Assembly (NCBI RefSeq): GCF_014138285.1
Contig: NZ_JACGXN010000006.1
Span: forward strand, 1-64,000
Reading direction: 5' to 3'
Source of the DNA: Phyllobacterium myrsinacearum
GTDB taxonomy: Bacteria > Pseudomonadota > Alphaproteobacteria > Rhizobiales > Rhizobiaceae
DNA: 64,000 bases
Below the pieces are notes generated by a model. That model was not told the DNA's origin. It saw only the letters and a list, made by a program, of their open reading frames with translations, and made no database searches. Below, in pieces: positions 24,714 through 33,933 of this stretch. The position numbers and the translations under genes are program-made. Numbering within the stretch: the stretch's first letter is position 1; every line of letters begins with the position of its first letter.

Positions 24714-25106
24714 ATGGTTGAGGAGAAAGCCAGGTTTGGTACCGTAGAAGAGTATCTTCAATCACTGCCCGAAAGCGCACGCGCTGTTCTAGAGGAAGTG
24801 CGAAGGGCAATCAGGAATGCAGCTCCGGAAGCGGAAGAAGTCATCAGCTACCAGATACCCGCATTCAAATTCCACGGCATGCTGATTTATTATTCAGCTT
24901 ACACGCAACACGTATCGTTGTCGTTTCCGGCCTTTGAGGTCTTTGAGGTTTTCAAAAAGGAATTTGCGCCTTACGAGGTGAGCAAATCGACCATCAGGTT
25001 CAAGCTCGACGAGACCATGCCGCTTGACCTCATACGCAGGATCGTCGCGTTCCGTCTCAAGGAAAATCTGGAAAAAGAAAACGCGAAGCCCAAACGCAAG
25101 ACCTAA
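24714..25106 (+). CDS. DUF1801 family protein (YdhG/iron-chaperone-like)
   Basis: A 130-residue protein with the DUF1801 pattern: TVEEYLQSLPESARAVLEEV, then APEAEEVISYQIPAFKF and a C-terminal basic helix. The family has a fold compared with frataxin and is sometimes annotated as an iron chaperone, but no biochemical role is settled. A strong ribosome site GGAGGGGAT directly precedes ATG 24714. It is divergent from the diguanylate cyclase and monocistronic. Confidence 0.85.
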   Translation: MVEEKARFGTVEEYLQSLPESARAVLEEVRRAIRNAAPEAEEVISYQIPAFKFHGMLIYYSAYTQHVSLSFPAFEVFEVFKKEFAPYEVSKSTIRFKLDETMPLDLIRRIVAFRLKENLEKENAKPKRKT

Positions 25107-25145
25107 GGGTACCACTTCACATGGTTTTGTCAGATTTTTCGTGGA

Positions 25146-25283
25146 TCAGGAAATCCACTGCCCGTAGACTTCAACTGCAAGCCATACAAGGAAAGCCAAA
25201 CCAAGTGATACCACGAGAACGGCAAGAACGGGGTATCCGGTCTTGGCTTGTCTGGCGTCTTCCGCATCTATTCTTCTGGTCAT
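25146..25283 (-). CDS. Small single-span membrane protein, 45 residues
   Basis: A 45-codon frame, shorter than usual gene-calling limits, has an excellent ribosome site (AGGAGAAGAGGAG) directly before ATG 25283. The product has a charged N-terminus (MTRRIDAEDARQAKTGYP) and one hydrophobic segment (VLAVLVVSLGLAFLVWLAV) and ends in a short tail with Trp. No family is recognised. It lies between a DUF1801 gene and a ferritin-like DUF892 gene that is on the same strand, so it might be part of a stress-related unit. Coding is supported by the ribosome site and the membrane-span pattern. Confidence 0.65.
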   Translation of the reverse strand: MTRRIDAEDARQAKTGYPVLAVLVVSLGLAFLVWLAVEVYGQWIS

Positions 25284-25349
25284 CTCCTCTTCTCCTTTCA
25301 ATAGATAAAGTCGCACACAGTCAGCGTCCGGGCTTTGTCACATGGCAGA

Positions 25350-25853
25350 TCAAGCGGCGGCCGCATTCACATGGGTTTCTGCCAGGCTTGTCAGTGCTTT
25401 GTCGGTCTTGATTTCTTCCTGAAGGTTTTGTTCCAGAAGTGCGGCGCAATCATTCCGGTCCAACCGCTTAGCCCATGCGACCAATGAGCCGTAACGGGTC
25501 ATTTCATAGTGCTTAATGGCCTGAGCTGATGCGATGAGCGCGGCATCAAGCACCTGATCATCGTCAACTTCGCCGCTGACATCATCGGCTTCCTCCAGTA
25601 TGCCATCGATCGCCGGACAATTGACTCCGCACACCTTAACTCCATGGAGTCTGAACACGTCTTCGAGGCGTTCAATCTGTACGTGTGTTTCCTGCAAATG
25701 TCGTTCAAAGCCATCCTTCAGTTGTTGATCAGAGGCCCTGTCAATCATTTCCGGCAAGGCTTGCACAATCTGGTTCTCCGCATAATAGATATCGCGAAGG
25801 GTATGAACGAACAGATCGTCCATTGTCTTGATGTCTTTTGAGAAGAAACCCAT
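25350..25853 (-). CDS. YciE/DUF892 ferritin-like protein
   Basis: A 167-residue four-helix protein of the DUF892 family. Carboxylate and histidine residues expected for a di-metal site occur along the helices (LRDIYYAENQIVQALPEM; HLQETHVQIERLEDVF; AIKHYEMTRYGSLVAWA; LEQNLQEEIKTDKAL). YciE-like proteins are induced in general stress in enterobacteria; the reaction is unknown. ATG 25853 follows AGGAGG at ideal spacing, so the 22-codon upstream extension is rejected. It lies 66 bases upstream of the small membrane protein gene on the same strand. Confidence 0.9.
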   Translation of the reverse strand: MGFFSKDIKTMDDLFVHTLRDIYYAENQIVQALPEMIDRASDQQLKDGFERHLQETHVQIERLEDVFRLHGVKVCGVNCPAIDGILEEADDVSGEVDDDQVLDAALIASAQAIKHYEMTRYGSLVAWAKRLDRNDCAALLEQNLQEEIKTDKALTSLAETHVNAAAA

Positions 25854-26002
25854 TTCAACCTCCTGATTATGGATGAAAACGGCGTCATTCGTTTTCTGCC
25901 GACGCGATATTCCATCCATTCAATGGCTCAGTTCATCCGCACAGACGGCGGATGACCATTCCAGAGAACAACGGGAGGCAGGAAAAATGGTTCCTGAAAG
26001 AT

Positions 26003-26878
26003 TTACAGCCTGACGGGAGGATCGAAACGTCCCCGACCTGCCAATTCGATCAGGAATGTCTTGCCGGCGTCGGGATCGGATTTTTGCTCGGCTTCGGTCA
26101 TGTCGTGGTACGCAGTCGTTACGATCAAGCTGGCAGAACCTTCGTCGATGAAGGCCGGACAGGAGGGCTGCTTCACAGGTGTCGCAATGGATCGGATGCG
26201 CTGGCCATCGGGAGAATAGATGTCGATATGCGAGCGCCCCCAACAGGCATTCCAGAGATTGCCATCGTGATCCACCACGGAACCATCGATGCCACCGGTA
26301 TCCCTGTGCTGATAGAACACGGCGGGCTCGCCTAGAGGCAAACCGGTTTCGGGATCCGCATCAACACGCCAGATGATGTTCCTGCCGGTGTCAGCAAAAT
26401 ACCCGATACGACCATCCGGCGAGAAGCAGATGGAGTTCGTTATCGAGATATTGGTGAAGAGCGTGCGCAATTGCCCTTCCCTGTACCAGTAGATCGATCC
26501 GGCACTCTTTTCTGCTTTCTTGCCCATCGTCCCGATCCAGAAGGCGCCTGCCGGATGGACGCGTGCATCATTGGAGCGTGTCAATGGATTATCCGCCTCG
26601 ATGGGCTGATGCATGACCGTGTGTCCGGTCGTGCGGTCGCGGATGAACAAGCCGGTTTCCGTCGAGATCAGTTGGCGGTCCGCATCGATTACCGCAAGCG
26701 CGCTCGCCATCTGACCGAGCGGATGGATTGCAACCTGCCCTCCCGTGCGGGGTTTTTCAAAAAGCCGACCTGTAACGATGTCGAACCACCAGACAGTCTT
26801 GGTCAGCGGATCGTAGCCGGGGCCCTCACCCAGCTCACACGGCACCTCGTGAAAGATGCTGATCTTCGGTTGATCCAT
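26003..26878 (-). CDS. SMP-30/gluconolactonase family protein (probable galactonolactonase)
   Basis: A 291-residue beta-propeller of the SMP-30/LRE family. The metal-site glutamate is in ELGEGPGYD near the N-terminus, with later blocks SNDARVHPAGAFWIGTM and ITNSICFSPDGR (Asn ligands) and GGIDGSVVDHDGNLW. ATG 26878 lies two bases after the dgoA stop, with GGAG seven bases before; a TTG six bases upstream is less likely. In an operon with galactose dehydrogenase, DgoK and DgoA it most likely hydrolyses galactono-lactone to galactonate. The substrate is inferred from context. Confidence 0.88.
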   Translation of the reverse strand: MDQPKISIFHEVPCELGEGPGYDPLTKTVWWFDIVTGRLFEKPRTGGQVAIHPLGQMASALAVIDADRQLISTETGLFIRDRTTGHTVMHQPIEADNPLTRSNDARVHPAGAFWIGTMGKKAEKSAGSIYWYREGQLRTLFTNISITNSICFSPDGRIGYFADTGRNIIWRVDADPETGLPLGEPAVFYQHRDTGGIDGSVVDHDGNLWNACWGRSHIDIYSPDGQRIRSIATPVKQPSCPAFIDEGSASLIVTTAYHDMTEAEQKSDPDAGKTFLIELAGRGRFDPPVRL

Positions 26879-26880
26879 GA

Positions 26881-27525
26881 TCAAGCTCCGGTGGGGAATA
26901 TACCATCGTAGGCTTCTACAGTAGCCCTCGCCCGCTCGCCGACATGAGATGCCGAGGCGCCGACCTTGTAAAGGCTTGAACCCAAACCGAACGTGCGAAC
27001 TCCAACCTTGGAATAGGCGGCAAAGCCGTTCTCATCCACGCCGCCGACAGCTCCAATGACTGTGCCCTTCGGCAGGATGGCGCTGATGGCCTTGATGCCG
27101 TCCGGTCCCAAGACGCTTGCCGGGAAGAATTTGAGACCCGAGGCGCCTGCTTTCAAGGCGGCGAGCGCTTCTGTCGGCGTGAAAACGCCGGGCATGGTGA
27201 CCATACCGGCCCGGGCAGCAGCGGCCAGTACGGCAGCATCGACGTTTGGGCTGATCATCAGCCGTCCACCGGCCGCATCAAGGCGTGTAACGTCGGCAGG
27301 ATCGAGGACGGTACCGGCACCGATCAGCACATGGGACGGCAGTCTTTTTGCCAAAAGCTCGATGGACTGGAACGGTTCGGGCGAGTTTAGTGGCACCTCG
27401 ATGACGTCGATGCCTGCTTCGACCAGTTCCTCGCCAATGGCCAATACTTCATCGGGCTTGACGCCGCGCAGAATGGCGATCAGATCACGCTTGAGCTTGG
27501 GCCAGGGAGCGGACGATTGTGTCAT
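26881..27525 (-). CDS. dgoA: 2-dehydro-3-deoxy-6-phosphogalactonate aldolase
   Basis: A 214-residue class I KDPG/KDPGal aldolase. The catalytic glutamate is in IEVPLNSP (E43) and the Schiff-base lysine in GLKFFPAS (K132); AILRGVKPDE and GAGTVLDP are family blocks. It cleaves 2-keto-3-deoxy-6-phosphogalactonate to pyruvate and glyceraldehyde 3-phosphate, the last step of the De Ley-Doudoroff route. The ILRG-V-KPDE form and its neighbour DgoK favour the galactonate over the gluconate branch. It starts 5 bases after the dgoK stop. Confidence 0.93.
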   Translation of the reverse strand: MTQSSAPWPKLKRDLIAILRGVKPDEVLAIGEELVEAGIDVIEVPLNSPEPFQSIELLAKRLPSHVLIGAGTVLDPADVTRLDAAGGRLMISPNVDAAVLAAAARAGMVTMPGVFTPTEALAALKAGASGLKFFPASVLGPDGIKAISAILPKGTVIGAVGGVDENGFAAYSKVGVRTFGLGSSLYKVGASASHVGERARATVEAYDGIFPTGA

Positions 27526-27530
27526 TGGAA

Positions 27531-28463
27531 TTATCCTTGTGTGGCGGCTGGCCAGAGTTTCGATGCGGCAACAAACAGCCCTTTGCGGACGGCGTCATCC
27601 GCATCAACAATGTCGAACCCAAGTCCGGCTACGGTCAGTGCCTTGGCGTAGAGCGCAGCCATGGCGCCAGAGGCGACAAGTGCGATTTTGGTGGTGGTGC
27701 CATATTTTTCTCTGGCGCCTGCAATCTCGGTCCCGATCAGAAGGCCGGAAAGCCGCGATGCCGCGCCTTCTGGCGCAAGATTTTCCAGCAACATTGCGGC
27801 CCGGATGCCAAAGAGCTCACCCAGCATGCGCCGGTTGCCCTCCAGCATCAGCTCCAGTCCTGCGGCGAATTGCGGATGGTCGGGTGCCACTGTTTCCGTG
27901 GCATTGCCAATGGAATGGCGCAGGATTGAATGCCCGGCCAGCAATGCATAAAGCTCTCCGGTCAGATAGGTCGAGAAGGATTTTGCTCTCCCCTCCTCCA
28001 GTTCCACCCATTTTGAGTGGGTGCCCGGCATCGCGACAAGACCGCTGCGCAGGTTGCGAGCGAGCATCGCGCCGAGCAGCTGTGTCTCCTCGCCGCGCAT
28101 GACATTGGGCGCGCTGCCTGATTGTGAGAGGCCAGGGATGATCCGCACATCGCGGCTGATACCTTCAATCCTGACGGTTCCCGAAAGGATGGCCGTCAGA
28201 TCTGCCGGTACCGGCACATAGTTGGCCTCTACCCATCCTTGGCGCGAACCGGCCATACCGCAGATGATAACAGGCATATCGGCAGGGGCTTGAAGTCCAG
28301 TCAGATGGGTTTCGAGCGTTTCGGCAAAACCCCGTGCCCGTGATATGTCGAGACCGTCGTCGGAACGCCGTTCGGCGACAACATCACCCTTCTCGTCGAG
28401 AAGCCAGAGACGGAAGCGGCTCGTACCCCAATCCGCCACGGCATAGGCAGCAGCAGCGGTCAC
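27531..28463 (-). CDS. dgoK: 2-dehydro-3-deoxygalactonokinase
   Basis: A 310-residue DgoK-family kinase: ADWGTSRFRLWLL (phosphate-binding loop of the actin/hexokinase fold), ICGMAGSRQGW, MRGEETQLLGA and PGTHSKWVEL blocks, all typical. It phosphorylates 2-keto-3-deoxygalactonate with ATP before DgoA cleavage. Its start overlaps the stop of the upstream dehydrogenase by four bases. Length and motifs are normal. Confidence 0.94.
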   Translation of the reverse strand: MTAAAAYAVADWGTSRFRLWLLDEKGDVVAERRSDDGLDISRARGFAETLETHLTGLQAPADMPVIICGMAGSRQGWVEANYVPVPADLTAILSGTVRIEGISRDVRIIPGLSQSGSAPNVMRGEETQLLGAMLARNLRSGLVAMPGTHSKWVELEEGRAKSFSTYLTGELYALLAGHSILRHSIGNATETVAPDHPQFAAGLELMLEGNRRMLGELFGIRAAMLLENLAPEGAASRLSGLLIGTEIAGAREKYGTTTKIALVASGAMAALYAKALTVAGLGFDIVDADDAVRKGLFVAASKLWPAATQG

Positions 28464-29227
28464 AGATAGCCTCCATCGACAATCAATGTCTGGGCGGTGA
28501 GCATTCGGGCGGCATCTGAGGCGAGAAACAGGCAGGGGCCGACCATGTCTCCGGGCTGGATTTCCTCCTTCAGAACCTGCTTGTCGATATGGGATTTCAG
28601 GCTGTCATCGGTTACCCAGAGTTCGCGTTGGCGTTCGGTGATAACCCAGCCCGGTGCTATCGCATTAACGCGGATGTTCTCTGGTCCCAGCCGACCGGCA
28701 AGGCCCTTGGTGAGGCCGATAATCCCAGCCTTTGCAGCCGTATAGGAGGGAAAGTTCCCCTGATTGATCATGAAGGATGTGGAGGTGAAATTGACAATGG
28801 AACCACCTCCCGATTGCCGCATGCCAGGAGCGACCGCTTGCGCGGCAAAAAACTGCGGACGTAGGTTGATGGACTGGTTCTTGTCCCAATATTCCACCGT
28901 CACATCGTCAATATCATGCCTGTCGTCCCAAGCGGCATTGTTAACGAGCACGGTCACAGGACCATGGGCCGCTATGGCACCGGCCACGGCGGTGCGGAGC
29001 GCTTCGACATCCCGCAGATCCGTGTTGAGGTAAAGCGGTCTGTTGCCGTACTCCCCGTCCAGACGCTCCACGAGCGCCTGTGAGACATCGTCGGCAATAT
29101 CAACGAAAGCGACGCGCGAACCTTGCCGTATAAATCCTTCGGTAAGGGCAGCGCCGATGCCGGATCCTCCCCCGGTAATGAGAACGGACCGGTCTTTCAG
29201 ATCGGGAAATATGGCGGAGGGCATCAT
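28460..29227 (-). CDS. Short-chain dehydrogenase, probable D-galactose 1-dehydrogenase
   Basis: A 255-residue classical SDR: TGGGSGIG (NAD site), NNAAWDDRHD, catalytic SYTAAKAG and the C-terminal VDGGYL. The NNAAWDDRHDI segment and the YWDKNQSINLRPQFFAAQAV block resemble rhizobial galactose dehydrogenases. As first gene of the operon it would oxidise D-galactose to galactonolactone. ATG 29227 is followed by a second ATG. The promoter TATAAT lies within the operator palindrome upstream. Confidence 0.85.
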   Translation of the reverse strand: MMPSAIFPDLKDRSVLITGGGSGIGAALTEGFIRQGSRVAFVDIADDVSQALVERLDGEYGNRPLYLNTDLRDVEALRTAVAGAIAAHGPVTVLVNNAAWDDRHDIDDVTVEYWDKNQSINLRPQFFAAQAVAPGMRQSGGGSIVNFTSTSFMINQGNFPSYTAAKAGIIGLTKGLAGRLGPENIRVNAIAPGWVITERQRELWVTDDSLKSHIDKQVLKEEIQPGDMVGPCLFLASDAARMLTAQTLIVDGGYL

Positions 29228-29246
29228 GCTTGGTATCTCGCTGTAA

Positions 29247-29263
29247 GTTCCATTATACGGAAC
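29247..29263. promoter_or_regulatory. IclR-type operator palindrome over the galactose operon promoter
   Basis: GTTCCATTATACGGAAC is an inverted repeat GTTCC-N7-GGAAC, the form seen for many IclR-family operators. On the minus strand its centre contains TATAAT, a perfect -10 for the galactose dehydrogenase operon, so bound regulator would block that promoter. The divergent iclR promoter lies immediately to its right. Confidence 0.7.
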
Positions 29264-29268
29264 ACAAT

Positions 29269-29297
29269 TTGACTATATAGAATTGTCACTTTACAGT
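29269..29297 (+). promoter_or_regulatory. Promoter of iclR
   Basis: TTGACT (29269-29274) and TACAGT (29292-29297) are separated by exactly 17 bases, 30 bases before the iclR start. The nearby palindrome at 29247-29263 would permit autoregulation. Confidence 0.6.
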
Positions 29298-29326
29298 GCT
29301 GAAAGTCAAGAGGTGGATGTCAATCA

Positions 29327-30109
29327 ATGGACAAGGCGAAGGAAAACTCAACAGGTACCTTGGGTAAAGCCCTGGAGGTTCTCAACATTGTCGCTTCGTC
29401 ATCGGCGCCCCTTCGTTTCACGGATGTACTCAAGCTGTCCGATCAGCCTCGCGGTACGCTGCACCGGCAGATATCAAACCTGATGGAAGAAGGGCTGCTC
29501 GACATAAACCGGGACCACTCCTATGGTCTCGGCCTTCGACTGCTCCAACTGGCTTCCAAGGCGTGGTCCAGCAACCAGTTCCGCTCCATTGCCGAACCCC
29601 ACCTGCAGAAACTGCACGAACAGACCGGTGAAACGGTTCATCTGGGTGTTTTACGGGGTATCGAGGTGATCTATCTCGACAAGGTGGAGAGCCGCCAGAG
29701 CGTGCGCATGTATTCGCAAATCGGTAATACGGCGCCGGTCTATTGTACCGGTGTCGGCAAGGCAGCCTTATCTGCCCTGCCCGACGATGAACTCAACGCG
29801 CGCATTGCACAAATTGCGTTTCAGCGTTTTACGTCAAACACACTGCCGGATGCCAAGGCCCTGCTTGCGGAAATCAAGCAGATCCGGACGGAAGGCAACG
29901 CCTATGACCGCGAGGAACACGAAGCGGATATCTGTTGCGTTGCGGCGCCGATACATTCCCATAACCGACATTTCGTTGCAGGCATCTCTGTGACTGGTCC
30001 CGTCTACCGGATTACCCCGGAGATTCTGACGTCTTGGGCCGGCATTACCCGGGCGGCCGCCACTGCAATTATGGCAAATATGGCAACACAACTCTCACCG
30101 CGTGCGTAA
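29327..30109 (+). CDS. IclR-family transcriptional regulator
   Basis: A 260-residue IclR protein: winged helix at about residues 12-70 (LGKALEVLNIVASSSAPLRF, QPRGTLHRQISNLMEEGLL) and effector domain with GETVHLGVLRGIEVIYLDKV, PVYCTGVGKAALS and a conserved Cys in DICCVAAPI. It is transcribed away from the galactose operon and shares its operator region, so it is the presumed regulator of galactose catabolism. AGAGGTGG lies upstream of ATG 29327. Confidence 0.93.
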   Translation: MDKAKENSTGTLGKALEVLNIVASSSAPLRFTDVLKLSDQPRGTLHRQISNLMEEGLLDINRDHSYGLGLRLLQLASKAWSSNQFRSIAEPHLQKLHEQTGETVHLGVLRGIEVIYLDKVESRQSVRMYSQIGNTAPVYCTGVGKAALSALPDDELNARIAQIAFQRFTSNTLPDAKALLAEIKQIRTEGNAYDREEHEADICCVAAPIHSHNRHFVAGISVTGPVYRITPEILTSWAGITRAAATAIMANMATQLSPRA

Positions 30110-30296
30110 CCATTTGTTTTTGCAGCGGAATAAATGTCGCATTTAACCGATTGAAATTGGCCTTCTTGCCTTAATTTTCAAGAAATCAACACAAAAAATT
30201 CACAATCGGTCGACGGCGGCTTGACCTGGCACAGTTAAAAATTTCAGTCTCCTCCTACTTTCGTATTAGTTGGTCACAATACCGGAGGATTTGTAT

Positions 30297-33200
30297 ATGT
30301 CTTTTTGCGACATCAGCGCGGTTGTATCCGTGCGTAATTGTCACCTCTCCCGCTTTCGCAAACATCTCAAAACCGCAGCTTTTACAACGATACTCATCTC
30401 CACAACGGCCCTCGCGACGGGCGCGCTGGCGCAGCAACTTCCCAAGTATTTCAACGCGGATGGTACGCGAACAAACGATCTGGAAGCCGCCAAGCAAAGC
30501 TGGCTCAAAGATCCGGAGTTCAATGGCAATGTCGGGTTAAAAGCCATTCATGCGGAAACCGCCTATGCCATGGGCTTTACTGGCAAGGGTGGGAAACTCG
30601 GTGTTATTGACCAGCCCGTCTGGGCAGGTCATCCGGAATTCGCTGGCCCCGGCAAGCTGACCTTCATTACCACGACTGGTACGCGCCTTTATACGGATCC
30701 CTATATTCCTGTTAAAGCCGGTGATCCTTTCGTTGCCGACGGCAAGCAATTTATCGATGGTTATGGTGAGATTTCATCACACGGCACGCACGTAGCCGGT
30801 ATTGCAGCGGCCAACCGGGATGGCAAGGGAATGATGGGGATCGCCTTTGATACCCAGATATTTGCTGCGAACAATTATGATGCAGGTCCTGAGGACGGCG
30901 TTGTGTTGGGCAACGATGGCGCGGTCTATGGCAAGGCTTGGGATGCCATGATCAACAGCGGCGTCAATGTCGTTACGGACAGTTGGGGGGTCGGTCTTTC
31001 AAGTTCCTCCTGGTCTTATCAGGAGGCCTACAAACAATTCCAGGAGATCAACGCAATTCTCGCTAAGCCCGAAGGTGGCGCCTATAGCGGTGCCCTCAAG
31101 GCCGCCCGCAGCGGTATTGTCGTGGAGTTCTCGGCGGGCAATGACGGCGGCCTCGAACCGGATTCACTGGCGGGACTGGCAGCCTTCGTGCCGGATGTCG
31201 AAAAGAACTGGCTGACGACAATGAGTGTCGTTGCAGACGACAAGAATCCGCAAGGTTTTTCCAGAAGCAGTTTCTCGAGTATTTGCGGATACTCCAAATA
31301 TTTCTGCGTCGGGGCGCCGGGAACACAGATTTACAGCAGTGTACCCGTCGGAGATATTACGGGTCTTAAGCCGGGGGATGTCGTTGACGACAGCAGGTTA
31401 ACACCCGACTATACCGAACTCAGCGGAACATCCATGGCAGGGCCCTTCGCGGCCGGTGCCTTTACGGTCCTGAAACAGCGCTTTTCTTATCTCGCCAATG
31501 GCGAAGTCAACGAAATTCTCAAGACAACGTCTACTGATCTTGGCGCTGCTGGCGTTGACAGTGTCTATGGCTGGGGTTTGATCAATCTCGACAAGGCCAT
31601 GAACGGCCCCGGTCAATTCATGACCCGCTTCAATGCCACGCTCGGTGCGGGTATCAACGATACTTGGAGCAATGACATTTCCAGCGAAGCGCTGACGCAG
31701 CGCAAGAAAGAAGATGCGCAGACCATCGCTGACTGGGAGGCAAAGAAGGTCAGCGAGGGTTGGGAAAACGGTGTCACGGAAGCAAGCAAGGAGAAAATCC
31801 GGAGCACGGTTACATCGGAATACCCGTCCAGCGGTGTCCCCGCAGCGATTGATCTTGTGACCAAGCGGTATGCGGCACTCGACATCATCACGCTTAAGCA
31901 GAATCCTCCTCTCACTCCCGACGAGTTGAAAGCCGCTAATGACGTGTACAATGCGGCCAATGATGCAATGCTGGCTAACCCCACGGCGACGGCCCTGTGG
32001 AACGCTTTTGTGAATACATCGCCAAATACTTCGATCCCGCGGGCGCCGCAATTCGTGGCATTCAAAGACACCCCTGCGGCGAGCATCGAAACGATCCGCG
32101 TAACGATCACCAATGACCGCATCGCCAGTGCCCTTGCCGAATTCGATGCCTACCAGGCACTGGTGCCGACCCTGACCGCCAAGCTTGCCGATCCTTCTGC
32201 CTACGACGGTGGATTGACCAAGACCGGGGCGGGCGCATTGAAACTGACAGGCGCCAATACCTATACTGGCGATACGATCATCAATGGTGGCTTGTTGGCA
32301 GTAGATGGCTCAATCACGTCGAAGACCATAGTCAACTCCGGTGGCACGCTCGGCGGTGTTGGTCATGTGGGCCATCTTGACCCCAACGATCCGAATGCTG
32401 GTTCGCTCGTCGTCAATAATGGCGGTATCGTTTCACCTGGTAATTCAGTCGGCACCTTGACTGCGGATGGCAATGCAACGTTCAACGCGGGCAGTACCTT
32501 GCATATCGAGGTCAATGGCACCGATGCCGATCGCTTGGTCGTTAAGGGTGCCACAAACCTGCTTGGCGGTGTGGTGGTCGTAACACCGGAAGCGGGAAAA
32601 AGTGGTGGTGCACCCATTTCCGGTCGTGGCTATACCGTTCTGTCCTCGACAAACGGCTTCAATGGCAAATTCGATAAGGTCACCACAACGTATTTGTTCT
32701 TTGACCCATCTCTGGCTTATGCATCGAATGATGTAACTGTCACTCTGGGGCGCAACGGTCGTGGATTTGATGATCTGGGTACGACGCGAAACCAGAAAGC
32801 GGTCGGTAAGGCTATAAATGACTTGGGTGCAAGCAATTCGCTCTACGATACTATTCTTGCATCAACAGTGTTTGACAATCTCCCTGGAGCGTATCAGTCC
32901 CTCACCGGCGAAATCCATGCAACATTGAACGGTGTCCTCATGCAGGACGGCCAGTTCATCAGTCAGGCGGCAACAGACCGGGTGCGCGCAGCATTTGGCG
33001 GCGTGGCTGTGAAGCCGCAGGCGACAATGGCACCTCTGGCCTACGGGCCGGATGAAAAGGCGAAAAAGGGAGATGCTTTTGCTGCGGTTGAGCCCGTGCC
33101 GTCCTCGACAGCGCTGTGGGGGCAGGCCTATGGTGCCTGGGCTCATGCCGACGGTGGTGGTAATGCATCCGGTTACAACAGGGATACCGGTGGCTTTGTG

Positions 33201-33923
33201 ACGGGTCTCGATGGTGTGATCGCGGATGTCTGGCGGTTTGGTCTTCTGGCCGGCTATAGCAACACGTCATTGCGCAGCAGTGGCGACAAGGCGTCGGTCG
33301 ATAGCTATCAGGTCGGCGTCTACGGTGGCCGTCAGTGGGATGCGCTCGGCCTTCGCCTGGGTGTCACGCTTGCCCAGCACGAGATAGACACGAAACGTCG
33401 TCAAGCGTTTGGTGGTACTGCAGAGGGCCGCGACGTTTCCTATGATGCCAAGACAGTGCAGGTCTTCGGGGAACTCGGCTACCGCATCGATACGTCCTAC
33501 GCGGCATTCGAGCCTTTTGCCGGAGCCCGGTATGTACACCTGAAGTCCGATGGCTTTCAGGAAAATGGCGGGATCAGCAATCTCTCTGTTCTGTCAAACT
33601 CGAGCGATGTAACAACCACGACGCTCGGCCTGCGTGTGTCGCGTGACTTTGCACTCAGTGAAAGCATGATTGTCACCGCGCGCGGTATGCTGGGCTGGAA
33701 CCACGCATTCGGCGATGTCACCCCGGAGCAAACGCTGGCCTTCGCCGGTGGCCAGCCCTTCACCATCGAGGGACTGCCCATTGCCGAGGATGCTCTCGCT
33801 GTGGAAGCTGGTTTCGACGTCGGCATTGGTAAGAACACTACCCTTGGTCTCGCCTATAACGGTCAGTTTTCCAGCGAGAACAACGACAATGCCATCAAAG
33901 CGGACTTGACGGTGAAGTTCTGA
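30297..33923 (+). CDS. Autotransporter serine protease (subtilase, S8)
   Basis: A 1208-residue type V-secreted protease. An extended signal region (residues about 1-45, hydrophobic core TAAFTTILISTTALATGALA) precedes a peptidase S8 domain with catalytic Asp105 (GVIDQPV), His162 (SHGTHVAGIAA) and Ser379 (SGTSMAGPFAAG). An autotransporter-associated repeat follows (about 636-670, KTGAGALKLTGANTYTGDT), then the outer-membrane beta-barrel over about the last 270 residues, ending in Phe. GGAGGATTTGTAT precedes ATG 30297. A charged, helical stretch (about 455-600) lies between protease and repeat. It is monocistronic and would act on or outside the cell surface. Confidence 0.95.
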   Translation: MSFCDISAVVSVRNCHLSRFRKHLKTAAFTTILISTTALATGALAQQLPKYFNADGTRTNDLEAAKQSWLKDPEFNGNVGLKAIHAETAYAMGFTGKGGKLGVIDQPVWAGHPEFAGPGKLTFITTTGTRLYTDPYIPVKAGDPFVADGKQFIDGYGEISSHGTHVAGIAAANRDGKGMMGIAFDTQIFAANNYDAGPEDGVVLGNDGAVYGKAWDAMINSGVNVVTDSWGVGLSSSSWSYQEAYKQFQEINAILAKPEGGAYSGALKAARSGIVVEFSAGNDGGLEPDSLAGLAAFVPDVEKNWLTTMSVVADDKNPQGFSRSSFSSICGYSKYFCVGAPGTQIYSSVPVGDITGLKPGDVVDDSRLTPDYTELSGTSMAGPFAAGAFTVLKQRFSYLANGEVNEILKTTSTDLGAAGVDSVYGWGLINLDKAMNGPGQFMTRFNATLGAGINDTWSNDISSEALTQRKKEDAQTIADWEAKKVSEGWENGVTEASKEKIRSTVTSEYPSSGVPAAIDLVTKRYAALDIITLKQNPPLTPDELKAANDVYNAANDAMLANPTATALWNAFVNTSPNTSIPRAPQFVAFKDTPAASIETIRVTITNDRIASALAEFDAYQALVPTLTAKLADPSAYDGGLTKTGAGALKLTGANTYTGDTIINGGLLAVDGSITSKTIVNSGGTLGGVGHVGHLDPNDPNAGSLVVNNGGIVSPGNSVGTLTADGNATFNAGSTLHIEVNGTDADRLVVKGATNLLGGVVVVTPEAGKSGGAPISGRGYTVLSSTNGFNGKFDKVTTTYLFFDPSLAYASNDVTVTLGRNGRGFDDLGTTRNQKAVGKAINDLGASNSLYDTILASTVFDNLPGAYQSLTGEIHATLNGVLMQDGQFISQAATDRVRAAFGGVAVKPQATMAPLAYGPDEKAKKGDAFAAVEPVPSSTALWGQAYGAWAHADGGGNASGYNRDTGGFVTGLDGVIADVWRFGLLAGYSNTSLRSSGDKASVDSYQVGVYGGRQWDALGLRLGVTLAQHEIDTKRRQAFGGTAEGRDVSYDAKTVQVFGELGYRIDTSYAAFEPFAGARYVHLKSDGFQENGGISNLSVLSNSSDVTTTTLGLRVSRDFALSESMIVTARGMLGWNHAFGDVTPEQTLAFAGGQPFTIEGLPIAEDALAVEAGFDVGIGKNTTLGLAYNGQFSSENNDNAIKADLTVKF

Positions 33924-33933
33924 CACAGACAAT

